Shown: one piece after another, positions 24,146-37,459 of the stretch
Layout of the letters: every line of letters starts with the position of its first letter
Position numbering within the stretch: position 1 is the stretch's first letter
Source: Ochotona curzoniae
Lineage: Eukaryota; Chordata; Mammalia; Lagomorpha; Ochotonidae
DNA: 64,000 bases
Reading direction: 5' to 3'
Assembly: GCF_017591425.1 (NCBI RefSeq)
Contig: NW_024465886.1
Span: 1,148,501-1,212,500, forward strand
Notes under the pieces: generated by a model
Database searches by the model: none
The model's input: only the letters and a program-made list of their open reading frames with translations
Told to the model about the DNA's origin: nothing
Translations under genes and position numbers: made by a program

Positions 24146-25589
24146 TGGCAGTCCTGAGCAGCAGCCCACCAGTTCAGGGCAGGCAGAGCCTGTTTGGCAC
24201 CGTTCCTTTGCTTTGCCTCTAACCTGTATTTTGCTTGCACCTTCCTTGTCCGTGTGCTTCGTTCTTTGTGGTCATCAGAGAAAAGATCCCAGCAGAGAAC
24301 AGGAGCCGTAGTGTGGGAGACTGCCACTCCTCAGAGAACAGGGCAGAGACGGGCCTCCGACCCGTGGCAGGGCGGGGGCTGCGGCATGCACGGCCGGGAG
24401 TTGTAAGCCCACCTGCCCAGTCCCCTCGGTTTGGGGTTTGGAAGCTCACTCCTGCAGGCTTTTTCCCGATGCTGCCTCGGATTTTAAACCCCTGCCTAGG
24501 CACAAGCTTTCACCTTTGCCCATGTAAACCCACACTGGGCAGATGAGAACGGCTCTCAAGTAGACAGGAGTCGCCCAGACAGGAAGTGCTAAATAGCTGC
24601 TAGTCTCCAGGCTTCTTTTGTTTCCTGGGCAGCTCTTCCTCATCTACTGCACCAGGTCATACTGCCCAGGCCCCGCCCCTGCCGCTGTTAACCTGGACTA
24701 GTACGGTCTAAGTGCCTCTCTCCACCGCTCCCAGTTCAGATCCGCACTGATGTAAAACCTATTGTTCCTAAGCCCCTCTGGGAATGACTAAGAATACATT
24801 TCCTTCTTCTACAAAAAAATGACTTTATAAAAGCCTACAATTGCCTTCTGTAATACTGTGGGCATCCTCACACAGAATTATTTTCTGTCACCATCCATTG
24901 AAATACAATTGGCCCTCAAGGAAATTACCCTTAACAAATCAACTTTTACCTATGTGCCAGCTATGTCTATTTTTGATATCTATCTACGCCTGTTTCACTT
25001 CACTCTTCCCTGAAGGACTGTCTTAGCACTGGTCTCAGCCATCTGTGAGTGCCTAGACTTCACGGGCACTCCTAAGATGTCGGTGCAGGAAGAGCGTCTG
25101 ACGCTTACATCTGAGCTGGCATGGATCGCATTTCCTGAGCTCTGTCCCCTGACCTCCTTCCTGCCCTAACACAATTTGAAATCTTAACGGCAATAATGCC
25201 TACAGGAACGCATGGACAGATGCGGCTCCACCCCTTCGGGGGAGCTACCAACCAGATCATGGTGCTCATTTTTAAAAAGCTGGAGGCAGACTCATCTCCT
25301 GGAGATAACAGAGTGCAAGCAGGGACTGAGCGAATCACAGAGCCTCTCATGAGACACTGTTACACTGCACAGAACGAGACACCAAGGCCGAAAAAGCCTT
25401 CCGCGCCCTGGCTGCACTGCTGAGACCTGGGCAGAGCGCCATGGCTGTGGGCTGCTGTGGCAGGCTGCCTAACATGACAGCATCTGTTCCCCAACACGCT
25501 TACCTTCCTGGCTGTGCCACTGGCCTTAGTGCAGTGTGCACATTTATCCTTCCTTGGGGCACTCCACTCTCCTGGCTCCCGGTCCATGT

Positions 25590-25800
25590 TTGCAAAGGGA
25601 AGCAGAGCTTGAGAGAGTGGGGAGAGAGAAAGGGCAAGGAGAGACAGAGACCTTCCTTCTAGTTTACTCCCCACATGGCCTCCATGGCCAAACCAGGAGC
25701 CTGGAGTCCCAGCCCGGCCTCCCACGTGGGCGCAGGGTTCAGAACTTGAGCCATCCTGCCCAGGCATACTAGCAGGGAGCTGGGACGTGGGACGCTGGTG
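25590..25800 (-). repeat. CSINE remnant
   Basis: The fragments 'ggcaaggagagacagagacc', 'tttactccccacatggcc' and 'cccacgtgggcgcagggttc' match minus-strand CSINE blocks. Both ends are degraded. Confidence 0.5.
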
Positions 25801-26384
25801 TCATGGGCAGCCGCAAGGCTGGTGACGAGAGCAGCGTGGTTCTCTTCCACATTTGCTAAGTTGGACTGCGCACGTGTGGAGGTACAGAGACCTTCAGCCC
25901 GAGGGACGTGAAGGTACGCACAGGGAGCCAAGAACGCCACACAGGAGCTTCCCGGAAGCCGACTAACCCGAGCACATTTGCAGCTTGGGATTCAACTGGG
26001 TCTGAGTCCCAGCGGCATTCCTCAACTCTCCACTTCGTGTTTATAAACGAACTCCTTTCTCACTTAGCCTTGAACCAAGAATTTGTCACCAATCTATTAC
26101 AAAGTTAGTAGGATAATATTTGTCAAAATGATAAAGTGATTGTGGTAATCTGATATTACATTTTTCCCAGTCTGCAGTATACTATTTATCAGAAATCAAA
26201 CTACTTTATATTTTATTAGCCAACAGCAATTTTGGTCCATTCCTTCAGAGTAAGTTGTGGAGTTAGGGATTTAAGCACTTAATGAACAATAAACTATTCC
26301 CAGATCCTTTTGTTCTAATTAACAGAGTTGTTTTACATAACTTATTTCTAGTATGCTAACTTGACTGCATTTTCATTGTTTTTA

Positions 26385-26672
26385 AAAAAAAATTTTTTTA
26401 ATGGAAAGTCAGATATACAGAGGTGAAGAAGACCTTCTGTCCATTGATTCACTCCGCAAGTGGCTGCAATGGCCGTGGCTGAGCTGACCCAAAGCCAGGA
26501 GCCAGGAGCTTCCTCCGGGTCTCCCATGTGGGTACAGGGTGCCAAGGCTTTGGATTGTCCTCGAATGCTCTCCCAGGCTATAAGCAGGGTCTGGATCAGA
26601 GCTGGTGCCCATATGGAATCCCAGCACATGCAAGGCGAGGACTTTAGCCACTAGGCTACTGTGCCAGGTCAT
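26385..26672 (-). repeat. CSINE
   Basis: This is a minus-strand copy with A/T-rich tail complement at the left, 'gtcagatatacagaggtg' next to it, and the head at 'ctactgtgccaggtc'. A plus-strand copy follows within 20 bases, forming an inverted pair. Confidence 0.88.
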
Positions 26673-26690
26673 TGTTTAACATTTTAACCT

Positions 26691-27030
26691 GGGGCCAGCA
26701 CAGTGGCCTAGTGGCTGAAGTCCTCGTCTTGTACACGCACGGGATCCCATATGGGCACCGGTTCTAATCCCAGCAGCCCCACTTCCCATACAGCTCCCTG
26801 CCTGTGGCCTGGGAAAGCAGTCGAGGACGGCCCAAAGCCTTGGGGCCCTGAATCCCTGTGGGAGACCCGGAAGAGGATATGGGCTCCTGGCCTCAGATCA
26901 GTACAGCACCAGCATTGTGGTCACCTGGGGAGTGAATCATCGGATGGAAGATATTTTTCTCTGTCTCTCCTCCTCCTCTCTGTATATTTCTGACTTTGCA
27001 ATAAAAATAAATAAATCTTTAAAAAAAATT
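26691..27030 (+). repeat. CSINE
   Basis: The head 'ggggccagcacagtggccta' and the tail 'gactttgcaataaaaataa' with a poly(A) run are both present. Together with the preceding minus copy it could fold into a long hairpin if transcribed. Confidence 0.9.
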
Positions 27031-27231
27031 TAAACCTATAGTTTCAAGTTAACCGGCTAAGAGCCAACTAGTTTAAATCAATGTTTCCTATACATTACTA
27101 TTGATCGATTCATATTGCAAAACATTTGTTCATTCTGGACACCTTCCCATTTTTAAACGTATTTTTTATGCAGTTGCTTGGTCCTACAAGTTACTTCAAC
27201 ATATGTTTTTTCTAGACACACTCCTTTGTTC

Positions 27232-27384
27232 ATCTGATTTATTTGAAAGGCAGAGTTACAGAAGTAGGGAGAAGCAGAGCGCTTGTTCAGCTTCCGGTGC
27301 ATTTTCCCAAATGGCCACCACCTCTGTGGCTAGGCCAGACCACAGCCAGCAGCCTGGAGCTGCCACTGCTCTTCTTCTCTCTTC
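27232..27384 (-). repeat. CSINE fragment
   Basis: The sequence 'gatttatttgaaaggcagag' and 'cttccggtgcattttcccaa' resemble the tail-proximal part of an older minus-strand CSINE. The head half is missing. Confidence 0.5.
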
Positions 27385-27387
27385 TTT

Positions 27388-27706
27388 TGATGAACATTTT
27401 ATCTATTTTCATTGGAAAGGTAGATTTACACAGAAGGAGAGTCAGAAAGATCTTCCATCCACTGCGTCAGTCTCAAATGGCTGCAGCGGTCAGAGCTGGC
27501 TGACTGAAAGCTGGGAGCCAGGAGTTTCTCCCAGGTCTCGTGGGTGCAGGGTCCCAAGGCTTTGGGCCATCCTCTGCTGCTTTCTCAGGCCATAGGCAGG
27601 GAGCTGGATCAGAGGTGGAGCAGTTGGGACCTGAATGGATGCCCATCTGGGATGCCGTACCACAGGCAAAGGATGACTTGTTGGGCCATCAAGCTGGCCC
27701 CGGTGA
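27388..27706 (-). repeat. CSINE
   Basis: This minus-strand copy has 'ttcattggaaaggtagattt' near its tail and 'gggccatcaagctggcccc' near its head. The body blocks are present with several substitutions. Confidence 0.82.
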
Positions 27707-29077
27707 AGATTTCTTAAAGTGGATATAAAGATAAACTTACAGTTTATAAAACGTGTGCGTGCTTTAAATCACACTTTACGTATACAGTTACGTCTCACTC
27801 AAGGATATGCACAGGAAACGGGCCACCGGGCAGTTTCACCAGTACATGACTGCCGTGGAGTACACCTGCGCTGAAGCAGATGGCCTGGACTGCCGCACAC
27901 CGAGGCTCTGCAGTGCAGCCTACTGCTCCGGGATGCAAGCGGCTTGGCATGCTCAGGGACTGAGTACCGCAGGCAGCTGTTAACACAACGTGCTTTGTAC
28001 AGACACGCACAGAGGAGGTGCCGTACAATACAGTGTGAGGAGCACTCTCGGGGTGGTTAGCAAGCAGGGAGCTGGCAGGACTGGCGGTCCCCGGGTGACT
28101 CGGGCCGTGCGCCAGCAGGAGGCTGGGACTCCAGTGCGGCATGCCAAGCTGAGCGAGTGGAACCCAACCCAACAACGCGGGGGATGGAGAATCAACAGGA
28201 CAGAACTTACACTCCAATTACAGAGGAATGCAAAAGCCAAGTAGTGGAATCCAGTACTACAAGCCGTGGCATCCGTGTCGCGCATCTGACGGGTTCTCTC
28301 CGTCCTTGGACGTGCTGTTCACGCTGCACCCAGCTGTGGCCCAGGGGTGCTGCGTGGGAACAGGCCTGTCCGCCGAGAACTATCACCCACGTGGAGGCTG
28401 TAGTCGGGTGGACATGAGAGGGAGGGCAGGTAGCAGAGTCTCGACGTGGGCTCTCAGACTTCCAAAGGCTTCTGGCTCATTTTGTAAACGGAACCCAAGC
28501 TCATAGAGAGGAGATTTATATTTCCACAATTGAATAAAAAAGGCAGACAGAAGCGCCTGGTCTCCCTCATCTGCCTCATCTGTGTGGTTAGAGCAATGAT
28601 CTGTAGGACGAGGGCGCGGCTCGCCCCTCACAGCCAGCCTGGAACCGGGCACCCTCCAATGATGACAACCGAGTCATTCTGCATTTGAAGGGAGACGATA
28701 TTTTGCAGAGGATTTTCGGATATGTTCTTTACTTACTCTGTAAGTAAACAAACACGCTGACGGAGACGCCCAGGAGCTAGTTAGCCCCCGAGGACACTCC
28801 ACGTAACCTAACTGCCCCCGCCGTCATCCGAGCCTGCCGCCATGTGCTCACCAGCACCACGCACAGAAGGGCTGCTCTGGCTTCACTGCCGAGCTGCCTT
28901 GAGTTTACTGTAACTCTGATTGAGGGGCTCTGGCCATATGTGCTGGCCATATCTGAATTCAGACACGAGCAGCTGACGCCACAGCTATGAAGAGCACCGG
29001 CCTTGAGGGAGAAGAGAGAATAAACTAGGCCGTGCGGGGAGCCAAGGCACTTTGGAGATGCACGCTTAGTCCGGAGC

Positions 29078-29155
29078 AACCCTTCAAGGCCGCTGTTATT
29101 ATCTACACCAAAGCAGAGAAGCTTACGGAATTGGTAACAATAGCCCCGAAGGCGA
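29078..29155 (+). repeat. Possible MIR fragment
   Basis: The words 'gttattatctacaccaaagc' and 'gagaagcttacggaattgg' align in order with the MIR core (ttattatccccattttacag ... gaggttaagtaacttg). The copy is heavily diverged. Confidence 0.4.
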
Positions 29156-29482
29156 CCCTGAAAAGTCCCAACAGTTAACGGCGATCACTACTGGAGGGGC
29201 TTCCAGCAGACGGAGGCGGAGGCAGGACACGCTGCTGTAATCTATGTTCCTCAAAACTTAACCACAGAGAAAGCAACCTGGCTGCCCTCGGGGCCGCGAG
29301 GAAGCCGAGTCTGAGACCAATGACACACAGCCCCTGTGGGCCGAGCCGAAGTGGGGAGCCTACCAGAACACACTTCCCCACCCAGGATGGAGCGCGGATT
29401 CTGACATTTCAGAGAACGAAGTGACTAGGAGGGGGGATACAGGATTAAAAAAACATTCTTTCCATGTTAAAAATGGCTGGGG

Positions 29483-29798
29483 AGGGGCCTGATGCGGTAG
29501 CCTAGTGGCTAAAGTCCTCACCTTGCATGTGCCAGGATCCCATGTGGGCACTGATTCTAATCCCGGCAGCCCCACTTCCCATCCAGCTTCCTGCTTGTGG
29601 TCTGGGAAACCAGCTGAGGTTGGCCCAAAGCCTGGGAATCTGTACCCACATGGGAGACCCGGAAGCTCCTGGCTTCACATCGGCTCAGCTCCAGCCTTGC
29701 AGCCACCTAGGGCGTGGTCAGCAGATGGACGCTCTTTCTTTCTGTCTCTCCTCTCTGTAAATCTGACTTTCCAATGAAAAATTTAAAAAAAAAATTTA
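29483..29798 (+). repeat. CSINE
   Basis: The head 'ggcctgatgcggtagcctag' and end 'ctgactttccaatgaaaaat' bound a plus-strand copy. It is followed at once by an oppositely oriented copy, giving a near-perfect inverted pair spanning 29483-30114. Confidence 0.9.
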
Positions 29799-30114
29799 AA
29801 GATTTATTTTAATCACAAAGTCAGATATACAGAGAGGAAGAGAGATAGAGAAGATTTTCCATCCAATGATTTACTCCCCAAGTGAGTGCAACAGCCAGTG
29901 CTGTGCCGATCCAAAGCCAGGAGCCAGGAGCTTTCTCCAGGTCTCCCACGTGGGTGCAGGGCCCCAATGCTCAGGGCTGTCCTCGACTGCTTTCCCGGGC
30001 CACAGGCAGGGAGCTGGATGGGAAGCAGGGCTGCTGGGATTAGAACCGGTGCCCATATGGGATCCCGGTGCGTTCAAGGCAAGGACTTCAGCCACCAGGC
30101 CCCACGCTGGGCCC
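29799..30114 (-). repeat. CSINE
   Basis: The minus-strand copy starts at 'aaagatttattttaatcaca' and ends at the head 'ccacgctgggcccc'. It forms a tail-to-tail pair with the preceding plus copy. Confidence 0.9.
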
Positions 30115-31566
30115 CTAAATTTTTTTCAAAGCATATTTAAGATGACTAAAGGAGATGAGGTTTTAAAAACAAAATGAGAACAATTCAAGCTCAAAAAGAG
30201 ATTACAGAAATGAAAATCACATTTAAAAAGCAGATAGAGGTTTTGGTACATCGGAGAAAAATGTATACTGTGGTTAGCAAAGACGAAATGAAGTAAAAAG
30301 GAGGCAGACGCTACATGCGATGGGAAAGGGAATAAAACCTACTGAGTGAGCAATATTAACTATTTTTGTTGCTGTTTTTGTTCCCCTGCCCCACTCTCAC
30401 CCCCCACAATATTAGCTATGGAAGATAACAAAGCCAGGTTTATTAACTGATATTTCTAAAAAAGAATTGATGAAACAAACAAACAAACACCAAATAAAAG
30501 GTAAAATTTTTCTGCATCTAGGAAAGGTATCTCTAAATGTAAGGACTAAGAAGTTTTATCAACAAAAAGGCACCAAAACGAAACATGATTTGCTAAGTTA
30601 ACAGACCCCCCACTGCCGTCCAGGGTTAGCACGAGGCCTCCACTGCAGAGCAGTGTCTCCCTGCGAAGTGGAACAGCCGCTGCGGCCAGCCCAGAGGGTG
30701 AGGCAGAGGCTCCACACCCGCCACGGTGGCCCCCACACCTTACAACCACAGGAAAGCCTGGCACCACGGACACAGGCTAGAGCAACGGAGCAAGAAATCC
30801 ACGCAGCTTTCAGAAGGCGCTTCTCAAGAGTCGCTTGAATTTGGTAATTAGGGAAACATGGGTTTGTCCTTGTTATTTAAAGTCAGAGTAACCCCAAGCA
30901 GCAGTACAGAGCAAGTGGCAGCCTGCCCCCTGGACCTGGGCCGGTGTGGGCCGGCAGGGCAAGCTGCAAGAGCAGGCACACACTCAACTTGTGTGACACG
31001 TCCTGTCACCTGAGGGCCCTCACGGGGCTTCACTGATTCCCCACCAACAACCCGAGGCTGCTGTCCACACTGCCTGGCTAAGAGCAGCTGCAGGTGCGTG
31101 AGATGTCTCTGGTCAGACCCCACCAGTCCTCGGGCCGCCAGATCAGCCACCAGTCCCCAGCACCCTTCACGTTCGAATCACGTCCGTCCCGAGGACAGGT
31201 GCGTGTGGCGTTTCCGTTTTCAACCGAGGCTAATGTTTGGTTACAATTGACAATCACAAAATTTGATATCAGAGCATATTAAGTCAAAGGAAACCTCAAC
31301 ATATTTTTAAAAATTCAATGTTCTAAAGACCACAGTATTTTTCATCACACTGAAATAAAAATGTAAGCAGCGAAGAGCAAATAAAAAATGGAAACAATCT
31401 GAAATTAAGTAAAATAAAACAGCCAACGGAAAACAATCTTTTTTAGCGAAACAACCTACCAAGAAACTCCCAAGAAATCATAATTACAACTATAGAACAT
31501 CTAGAAATTAGTAACAGCAAAAAATATATATCACAGCCAAAAGGAGAGCGCTAAAATGGCCAAAAC

Positions 31567-31866
31567 TCAGCCCCGCTCTGCAGGAGCCAGCTTCACGCAG
31601 GACAGCTGTGCAGCCTGTCCACAGGCACGTGCCCCTCGCAACACACTCCGACCACCTGACTCGACTTAGAGGGTGAGGAGGCATGCCCCAACAGGCAGCC
31701 CCGCTCTGCAGGAGCCAGCTTCACTCGGAACGGCTGTGCAGCCTGCCCACAGGCAGCCCCGCTCTGCAGGAGCCAGCAACACGGAACGGCTGAGCAGCCT
31801 GCCCACAGGCAGGCACGCCACACCTGACTTGACTTAGGAGGTGAGGAGGCACGCCCCAACAGGCGC
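31567..31866. repeat. Local complex tandem repeat
   Basis: The block 'cagccccgctctgcaggagc' occurs three times (about 31569, 31697 and 31755). Each is followed by a variant of 'ggctgtgcagcctg(t/c)cc' and 'acaggca'. A second module, 'cttagagggtgaggaggca' and 'gccccaacaggc', follows the first and third copies. The layout suggests a two-module duplication with one module lost from the middle copy. Confidence 0.75.
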
Positions 31867-32761
31867 CCAGGGGACTCTGACACAGGTGGATCTTAGGGCA
31901 GATAATGGGCACCACCCTCATGCTAGCATTGGCTTTGGGAGTGTCTATTTTCCCATCCGCTCATGGTCGATCAACTTTTTTAGATTTGCAATTAATAATT
32001 ATCAACCTAATGACGTCTCAACAGCATTAGTGAGTTATCACACAGCAAACTGCACATATTCAAAGTACAATCCGGCAAGCTTCCACACAATCCTATACAT
32101 ATATACAAGTGTATGCACACACATCAAAGCAGGACACTGGAGGTACACACCTAATCCTTTGGCTCCACAAAGCCTTGCCTTTAGAACGAACACTCTGTCT
32201 GCCACACACCTAGACACTCGCCACACTGTCTCCTGTTGCTATAAATTGGTTTGTATTAATTTTGGGTCTCTAGGAAGTCTGGTTTCTCTTGACTATTTAC
32301 ATAAAAATGTCCGCATGCAAGGAAATAAGTTTCAACTGGGAAAATATTAGAGGCAGCTTAGCCTGGGTAAGCTTGAATCCCTATTCCTTTCATTGAAAAA
32401 TCAACACTTGGTGCATTTGTCACCTTCTCACAGCCACAATACAACAGAAGCAAGCGCAGTAATGAAGTAAAGTTACATACAGCTTACGGTTTGCAGGTTC
32501 AAGTCCAAGGTGGGGCGGTCTCCTTTATGGGTTCGGCTTCTGGTGGATGGCATCGCCCCGGCAGGAGTGCAGGCCAACAGGAGGCACAGCCGGGGGACCG
32601 CTGGGCAGACCTGCCCGGGGCCCGGGAGGTGGGGGAGGCAAGGGCTCGAGGCTCCAGGACTTCCGGCTAGACTCTTTAAAGGCACACAGCACTCCCAACA
32701 CCAGCGCTCCAGCCACCAGACCCCTGGGAGACTCAAACGGTAGCACTTTACATTTAAAATT

Positions 32762-32935
32762 TTGTTTTTTTTTTTTTTTTTTCAAAAACAGAGTGATACA
32801 AACCGAGGAAAGCTTCCATCTACTGATTTACTCCTCAAAGGGGTAAAACAACCGGGGCTGAGCTAGGGTCAACTTGTCACTGAATCTGGGTCCCCACAGG
32901 GGTGGCAGGGCCAAGGAATGAGCCACCACGGACTG
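32762..32935 (-). repeat. CSINE remnant with poly(T) run
   Basis: A T-run of about 18 bases is followed by 'cagagtgatacaaaccgagg' and 'cttccatctactgatttact', matching the tail half of a minus-strand CSINE. The head half is not recognisable. Confidence 0.55.
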
Positions 32936-33069
32936 CTGTTCCAGTCTGCACAAGCACAAAGTTGGAGTCAGAAAGATTCCAGATTTCGAACCAACAAAGA
33001 TGAGCAGAAACTGTATCTCACAGATTTTGATTTTGTTGTTGTTGTTCTATCTCTTCAAAACGCTTTCTT

Positions 33070-33404
33070 GGGGCCCAGCGCCTTGGCCTAGCAGATAAAG
33101 TCCTCACATTGAATGCACCTGGATCCCATACGGGTGCTGGTTCTAATCCCGGCAGCTCCACTTCCCATCCAGCTCCATGCATGTGGCCTAGGAAAGCCAT
33201 GGAGGATGGCCCAAAGCCTTGGGACCCTGCACCCATGTGGGAGACCCAGAGAGGCTGCAAGATCCTGACTTTGGATCAGCTCAGCTCCAGCTGTTGCAGC
33301 CACTTTGGGAGTGAATCATTGGATGGAAGATCTTTCTCTCCTCCTTTCTATATATATCTCTGACTTTGCAATACAAATAAATCTAAAATAAAAAAAAAAA
33401 CCCT
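33070..33404 (+). repeat. CSINE
   Basis: The copy runs from 'ggggcccagcgccttggcct' to 'gactttgcaatacaaataaa' and an A-run. It is complete and moderately young. Confidence 0.9.
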
Positions 33405-33499
33405 TTCTCATTAAGTTCTTCACTGACTCATAGATCAGACAGTAGCATCATTTTCTTCAAGAAAGTTCTCGATTTTTTCATTTCTTCAGCAACACGTTA

Positions 33500-34004
33500 G
33501 TCATTCAGTAACACGTTATTTAACTTCATGGTGTTAATTTGTTTTCTTCCTGTTGTTGATTTGGTTTTGTGACTTTTCATTTAAGGGATGTATAGTAGCT
33601 GTGTAATGGAGACTATCATATCTAGTAGCATGTTATTTAACTTCATGGCATTGTAAATTTCTATTTTTCTTCCTGTTATTGATTTTGTATTGTTCCTTTT
33701 AATTTAAGGGGATGTGGAGTAACTGAGTAACTATCACATCCAGATGTGAGGACACAAGGCAGTATGCATCTCTACTTCCACACAAAGGTGGACTCCCAAT
33801 GAAACTGTTTCCTATATGACAATAGGATGCTGGACTCTGCCATTGTCCATGCTCACAATGACGGACATGTGATCTTATGAAGAACTATACTATAGTGATA
33901 ATATAAGGGAACTCAGTGGGGGGGGGAGGGATCAGGGAAAAGGGAAATCCTAGGGCCTATGGAACTATATCATAAAATGATAATAATAATAAAGTAAAAT
34001 AAAA
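33500..34004 (+). mobile_element. L1 LINE 3'-end fragment
   Basis: The terminal part has a G-run tract (ggggggggagggatcaggga) then 'aatcctagggcctatggaac' and an A/T-rich tail, the layout of lagomorph L1 3'UTRs. The T-rich upstream part repeats a phrase (ttatttaacttcatgg at about 33517 and 33631), typical of the L1 3'UTR or an internal duplication. No ORF2 reading frame is visible, so only the 3'UTR is retained. Confidence 0.65.
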
Positions 34005-34116
34005 GAGAATTTGAACCCAGAATAAATCTGAAATTAAGTAAAACAAAACACAACACTTCAGACAACCATTTTGGGAAAAGCAATCACCAAAAATCTCTTA
34101 AAAATCATAATTACAG

Positions 34117-34431
34117 GGCCTGGTGCAATAGCCTAGCGGCTAGTCTTCTTGAACGCACTGGGATCCCATATGGGTGCTGGTTCTAATCCCAGCAGCCCTA
34201 CTTTCCATCTACCTCCCTGCTTGTGCTCTGGGAAAGCAGTTGAGGATGGCCCAGGTGCTTGGGACCCTGCACCCGTGTGGGAGACTAGGAAGAGGCTCCT
34301 GGCTTCACTGCAGCTCTGCCCTTTGCGGCCACTTGGGGAGTGAATTACCGGATGGAACATCTTCCTTCGTCTCTCCTCCTCTCCGTATATCTGCCTTTCC
34401 AATAAAAGTAAATATTAGAAAAAAAAAAAAA
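34117..34431 (+). repeat. CSINE with target-site duplication
   Basis: The flanks share cataattacag (34106-34116 and 34432-34442). The body is full length from 'ggcctggtgcaatagcctag' to the A-rich tail. Confidence 0.92.
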
Positions 34432-34494
34432 CATAATTACAGGGCCAGCCTGTGGTGTACCAGGTCAAGCCACCTTTGGGATGCTAGGATCAGA

Positions 34495-34750
34495 GAGAGA
34501 GAGAGAGAATAACTGAATAATTGATCTTCCATTTGCTGTTTTACTCCTTTACATGGCCACAGCAGTAGGGGCTGGCTTAGGTGGCAGCAGGGACCAGGAA
34601 CCCCATGCAGTCCTTGGTTCTTGGCCATCATCTGGCAGCTTCCTAAGCAGAGCAACCTGAGCTGAATGGGTTCAACAGCTGGGACTTGATACGGGATGTG
34701 CTCATTAAACGAGCGGCAGCTTACCCCACTATACTCAGCACTAGTGCCTG
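34495..34750 (-). repeat. CSINE, divergent
   Basis: After a (GA)n stretch, words such as 'gatcttccatttgctgtttt' and 'cagcagtaggggctggct' match an old minus-strand CSINE. The head near 34740 (cactagtgcc) is poorly preserved. Confidence 0.45.
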
Positions 34751-35939
34751 CAGTTATAATTTTCACCAAGTTATTTTCTGTTGGGTTTCAGAGTACTGTA
34801 CATATTCCGGATGTCAAGTCCTTTATATGATCCAAAATTATTTTTGACCAGTCATTGGTTTAACTTTCTATTAAGTCTTTCAATGAGCCTAAACGTTTAA
34901 AAGCTTTTGATGTTCAATTGAGCAATTTATGAATTATACACTTGATGTCTTATAAAACAAATTCTTGCTCAACTTGAAGTCATCAGAGGTTTGGTTCCTC
35001 TGACCTGTGCAGCTGTATTATGCCAATACTACAATCTTAATTAGTTTAACTTTGTAATGATGCTTGAAATCTGATAGTGTCAGCTTTTTGTCGTCTTTTT
35101 CAAACTTATTTTGAGAATTCAACATCACTTGAATTTCCATGTATTTTGGAATGTTTGTTCATGTCTTCTAAAATGCCTGCTTAGTATTCTGAATTCAATC
35201 TAGAGATCAATTTAACAGAACCATATCTTAACGATATTGAGCTTCCAACTTTCAAAGTCTACTTACTTAGATTTTAAATCTTAGTTTTGTAATCTTCACC
35301 ATGCATGATTTTCACATTTAAGACTATTCTTAATAATTAGTGTACTAGAAAAGATTTTTTAAATCATATTTTAGTTATTTGATATTGTATACAAATGTAA
35401 CTCGTCCATGAATACTGACGTTGTATTCAGCAAACTCACAAACTGATTCTGGCAGGGTTTTTTTTTGTTTCTTCTTAACAAGATTCCACCAGATTTCCTA
35501 CAGATCATGTTATTTGTGAGTGTTTTGTTTTCCTTTCCTTTCTGGCCTGATTACACCACCCTGGACCTTCAGTATTCACACTTGAAATCTTGGGGACAAT
35601 TCTTTCAGTCTCTCACCTGTAGCTGTGATACTACTTGTTGTAGGACTTCCTGAACGGGCTACTAAAATGAACTCACGCTAGTTACTTTGTTCCAGTGTGC
35701 ACTGCCCACTCCGCCAACACCGCTGTTACTGGCATCATATGGAATGCTGGTACTGTAAATGAATTGGCCGGCTAAGACGGCGGCCAGAGGAGTCCCTCTC
35801 TCTCCAGGGAACACAGGGAGCCCGCACTGTGCTGTCATCCTGCAGCAAGCACAGAGCTTACAGCAAATATGAACAAGAGTTCAACTGCACAGGAGGCTCA
35901 CATCCCCGCAGGGAAAAAGAGCATCATGAGGCTGCAGCT

Positions 35940-36060
35940 ACCGCTTCCAGTGTGCTCAGTGGTTTTCTAGGCTCTGAAAAGGCAGAGGACATGTCCAAGC
36001 CTGTGCCTTCAGAGAACTTACACTCAAGTGGAGAAATGAGACGCTGAAGACAAACCAGGG
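35940..36060 (+). repeat. Possible L2-like ancient fragment
   Basis: The phrase 'gccttcagagaacttacact' followed by 'gtggagaaatgagac' resembles the common L2 3' text (ccctcagggagcttacagtctagtgg). The call is tentative. Confidence 0.35.
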
Positions 36061-37459
36061 CCGAGGTGCTCAGCACGCTACCTCCGAGAGGGCATGGAGC
36101 AGCCGGGGACAGGAGCAGGACGCGTGAAGGCTGAGCTAGCTGCAGCGAGGAGGAAAGGCTTCCTCTGCTAGCAGCCCACTGGGGAGTCAGTTCATTCTTA
36201 GGATGGAGGGCTGAGAATCGGGGCTCTCCACCACCATCCGCCTTTGACACAGAGGCTGTAGTTTATCTAGGCATGGACCCACATTTAAAAACGCACACAG
36301 GGCATAATGCAGCAAATACATTATAGCATCAAGGTTACAAAATAAAAATCAGGCTTTTCTATGCTAAGCCTTGCTTACTCAAATGGTTCCTTTTCATGAT
36401 TCATAAAAACGGACAGCCTAAACCACCTGGAAGACGTCTGCTCAGTTTAATATCTAATGTATGAAAGTAAACAGAAAAAGAAAAGGAAAGAAAAAGTAGT
36501 GACAGCTCGCAGACTGTTGGGCACGTGAACTCTTCTCCCTGCAACTCAACACTCACCAAAGTAATCCTTCTGGCCACACCTGACGGACCCTCTGGCAGGA
36601 ATGGCTGCAGGGCCCTCCGTCCCCTCCACGCGCACTCGGCTGCATGCCGCTGAACCCGAGCGTGAAAACTGCACAAAATGAAATGTAAATTCACTGACAA
36701 AATGTCAGTCAAACAGATAAAGCAATCATACTTGAGGAAAGAGAACATATTTCAGTCACTTCTGACCTGCCTAAAAATAGCTAACCTTTGCCAGAACTTT
36801 CTCATGCAGGCAGGCTGCAGTCAGCCCTGGTTTCAGACTGTCAGCTTCACCAAGTCCCCCAGCACAGCTTGGAATGAAGCTAAGCAGAGCACTTTTGTTC
36901 TTCCTTTTGGGAATTTAACAAACCTGGCTTTCCCAAAGCACCCAAACCTCCCCGCAAACTGGCAGCTGACTCCAGAGCAACAAGCAAAGGCACGCAGGCC
37001 TCACGTCATGACGGGCCGTAACCAGGAGAAGGGTGCTGTTGGGTCACTTTATCATCACGAAGACAGAGCGATGACCCCAACACCAGACAGCTGTGATCTA
37101 CGAGGGCCCAGTCACACAGGCCCACCGCACTGCCACTCTCTGAATCACCAACAGGGTAGAATCTCTCAATGTACAAATTCTGCTACACAGCATTAACTAA
37201 ACGGAAATAACGTGATTGGTGCAAAAATCCTCAGGGCAGCTCACCTCACTGACACACTTACAGGCTACAAGGCAAATGAAAATAACTTGACCTGTATTGC
37301 TAAGGGCTTAAAGTCTTGGTATCTAGATTTTTTGATAAATATGATCCAGAGTTCTGGTTGTTATGCTTGGGGGAGTGGCCTGAGATGGAAAAGATCTATC
37401 TACCCTTCAAATGAAAACAAAAGAAGACACGAGAAGTGCCAACGTGCCTCCCCGACAGG

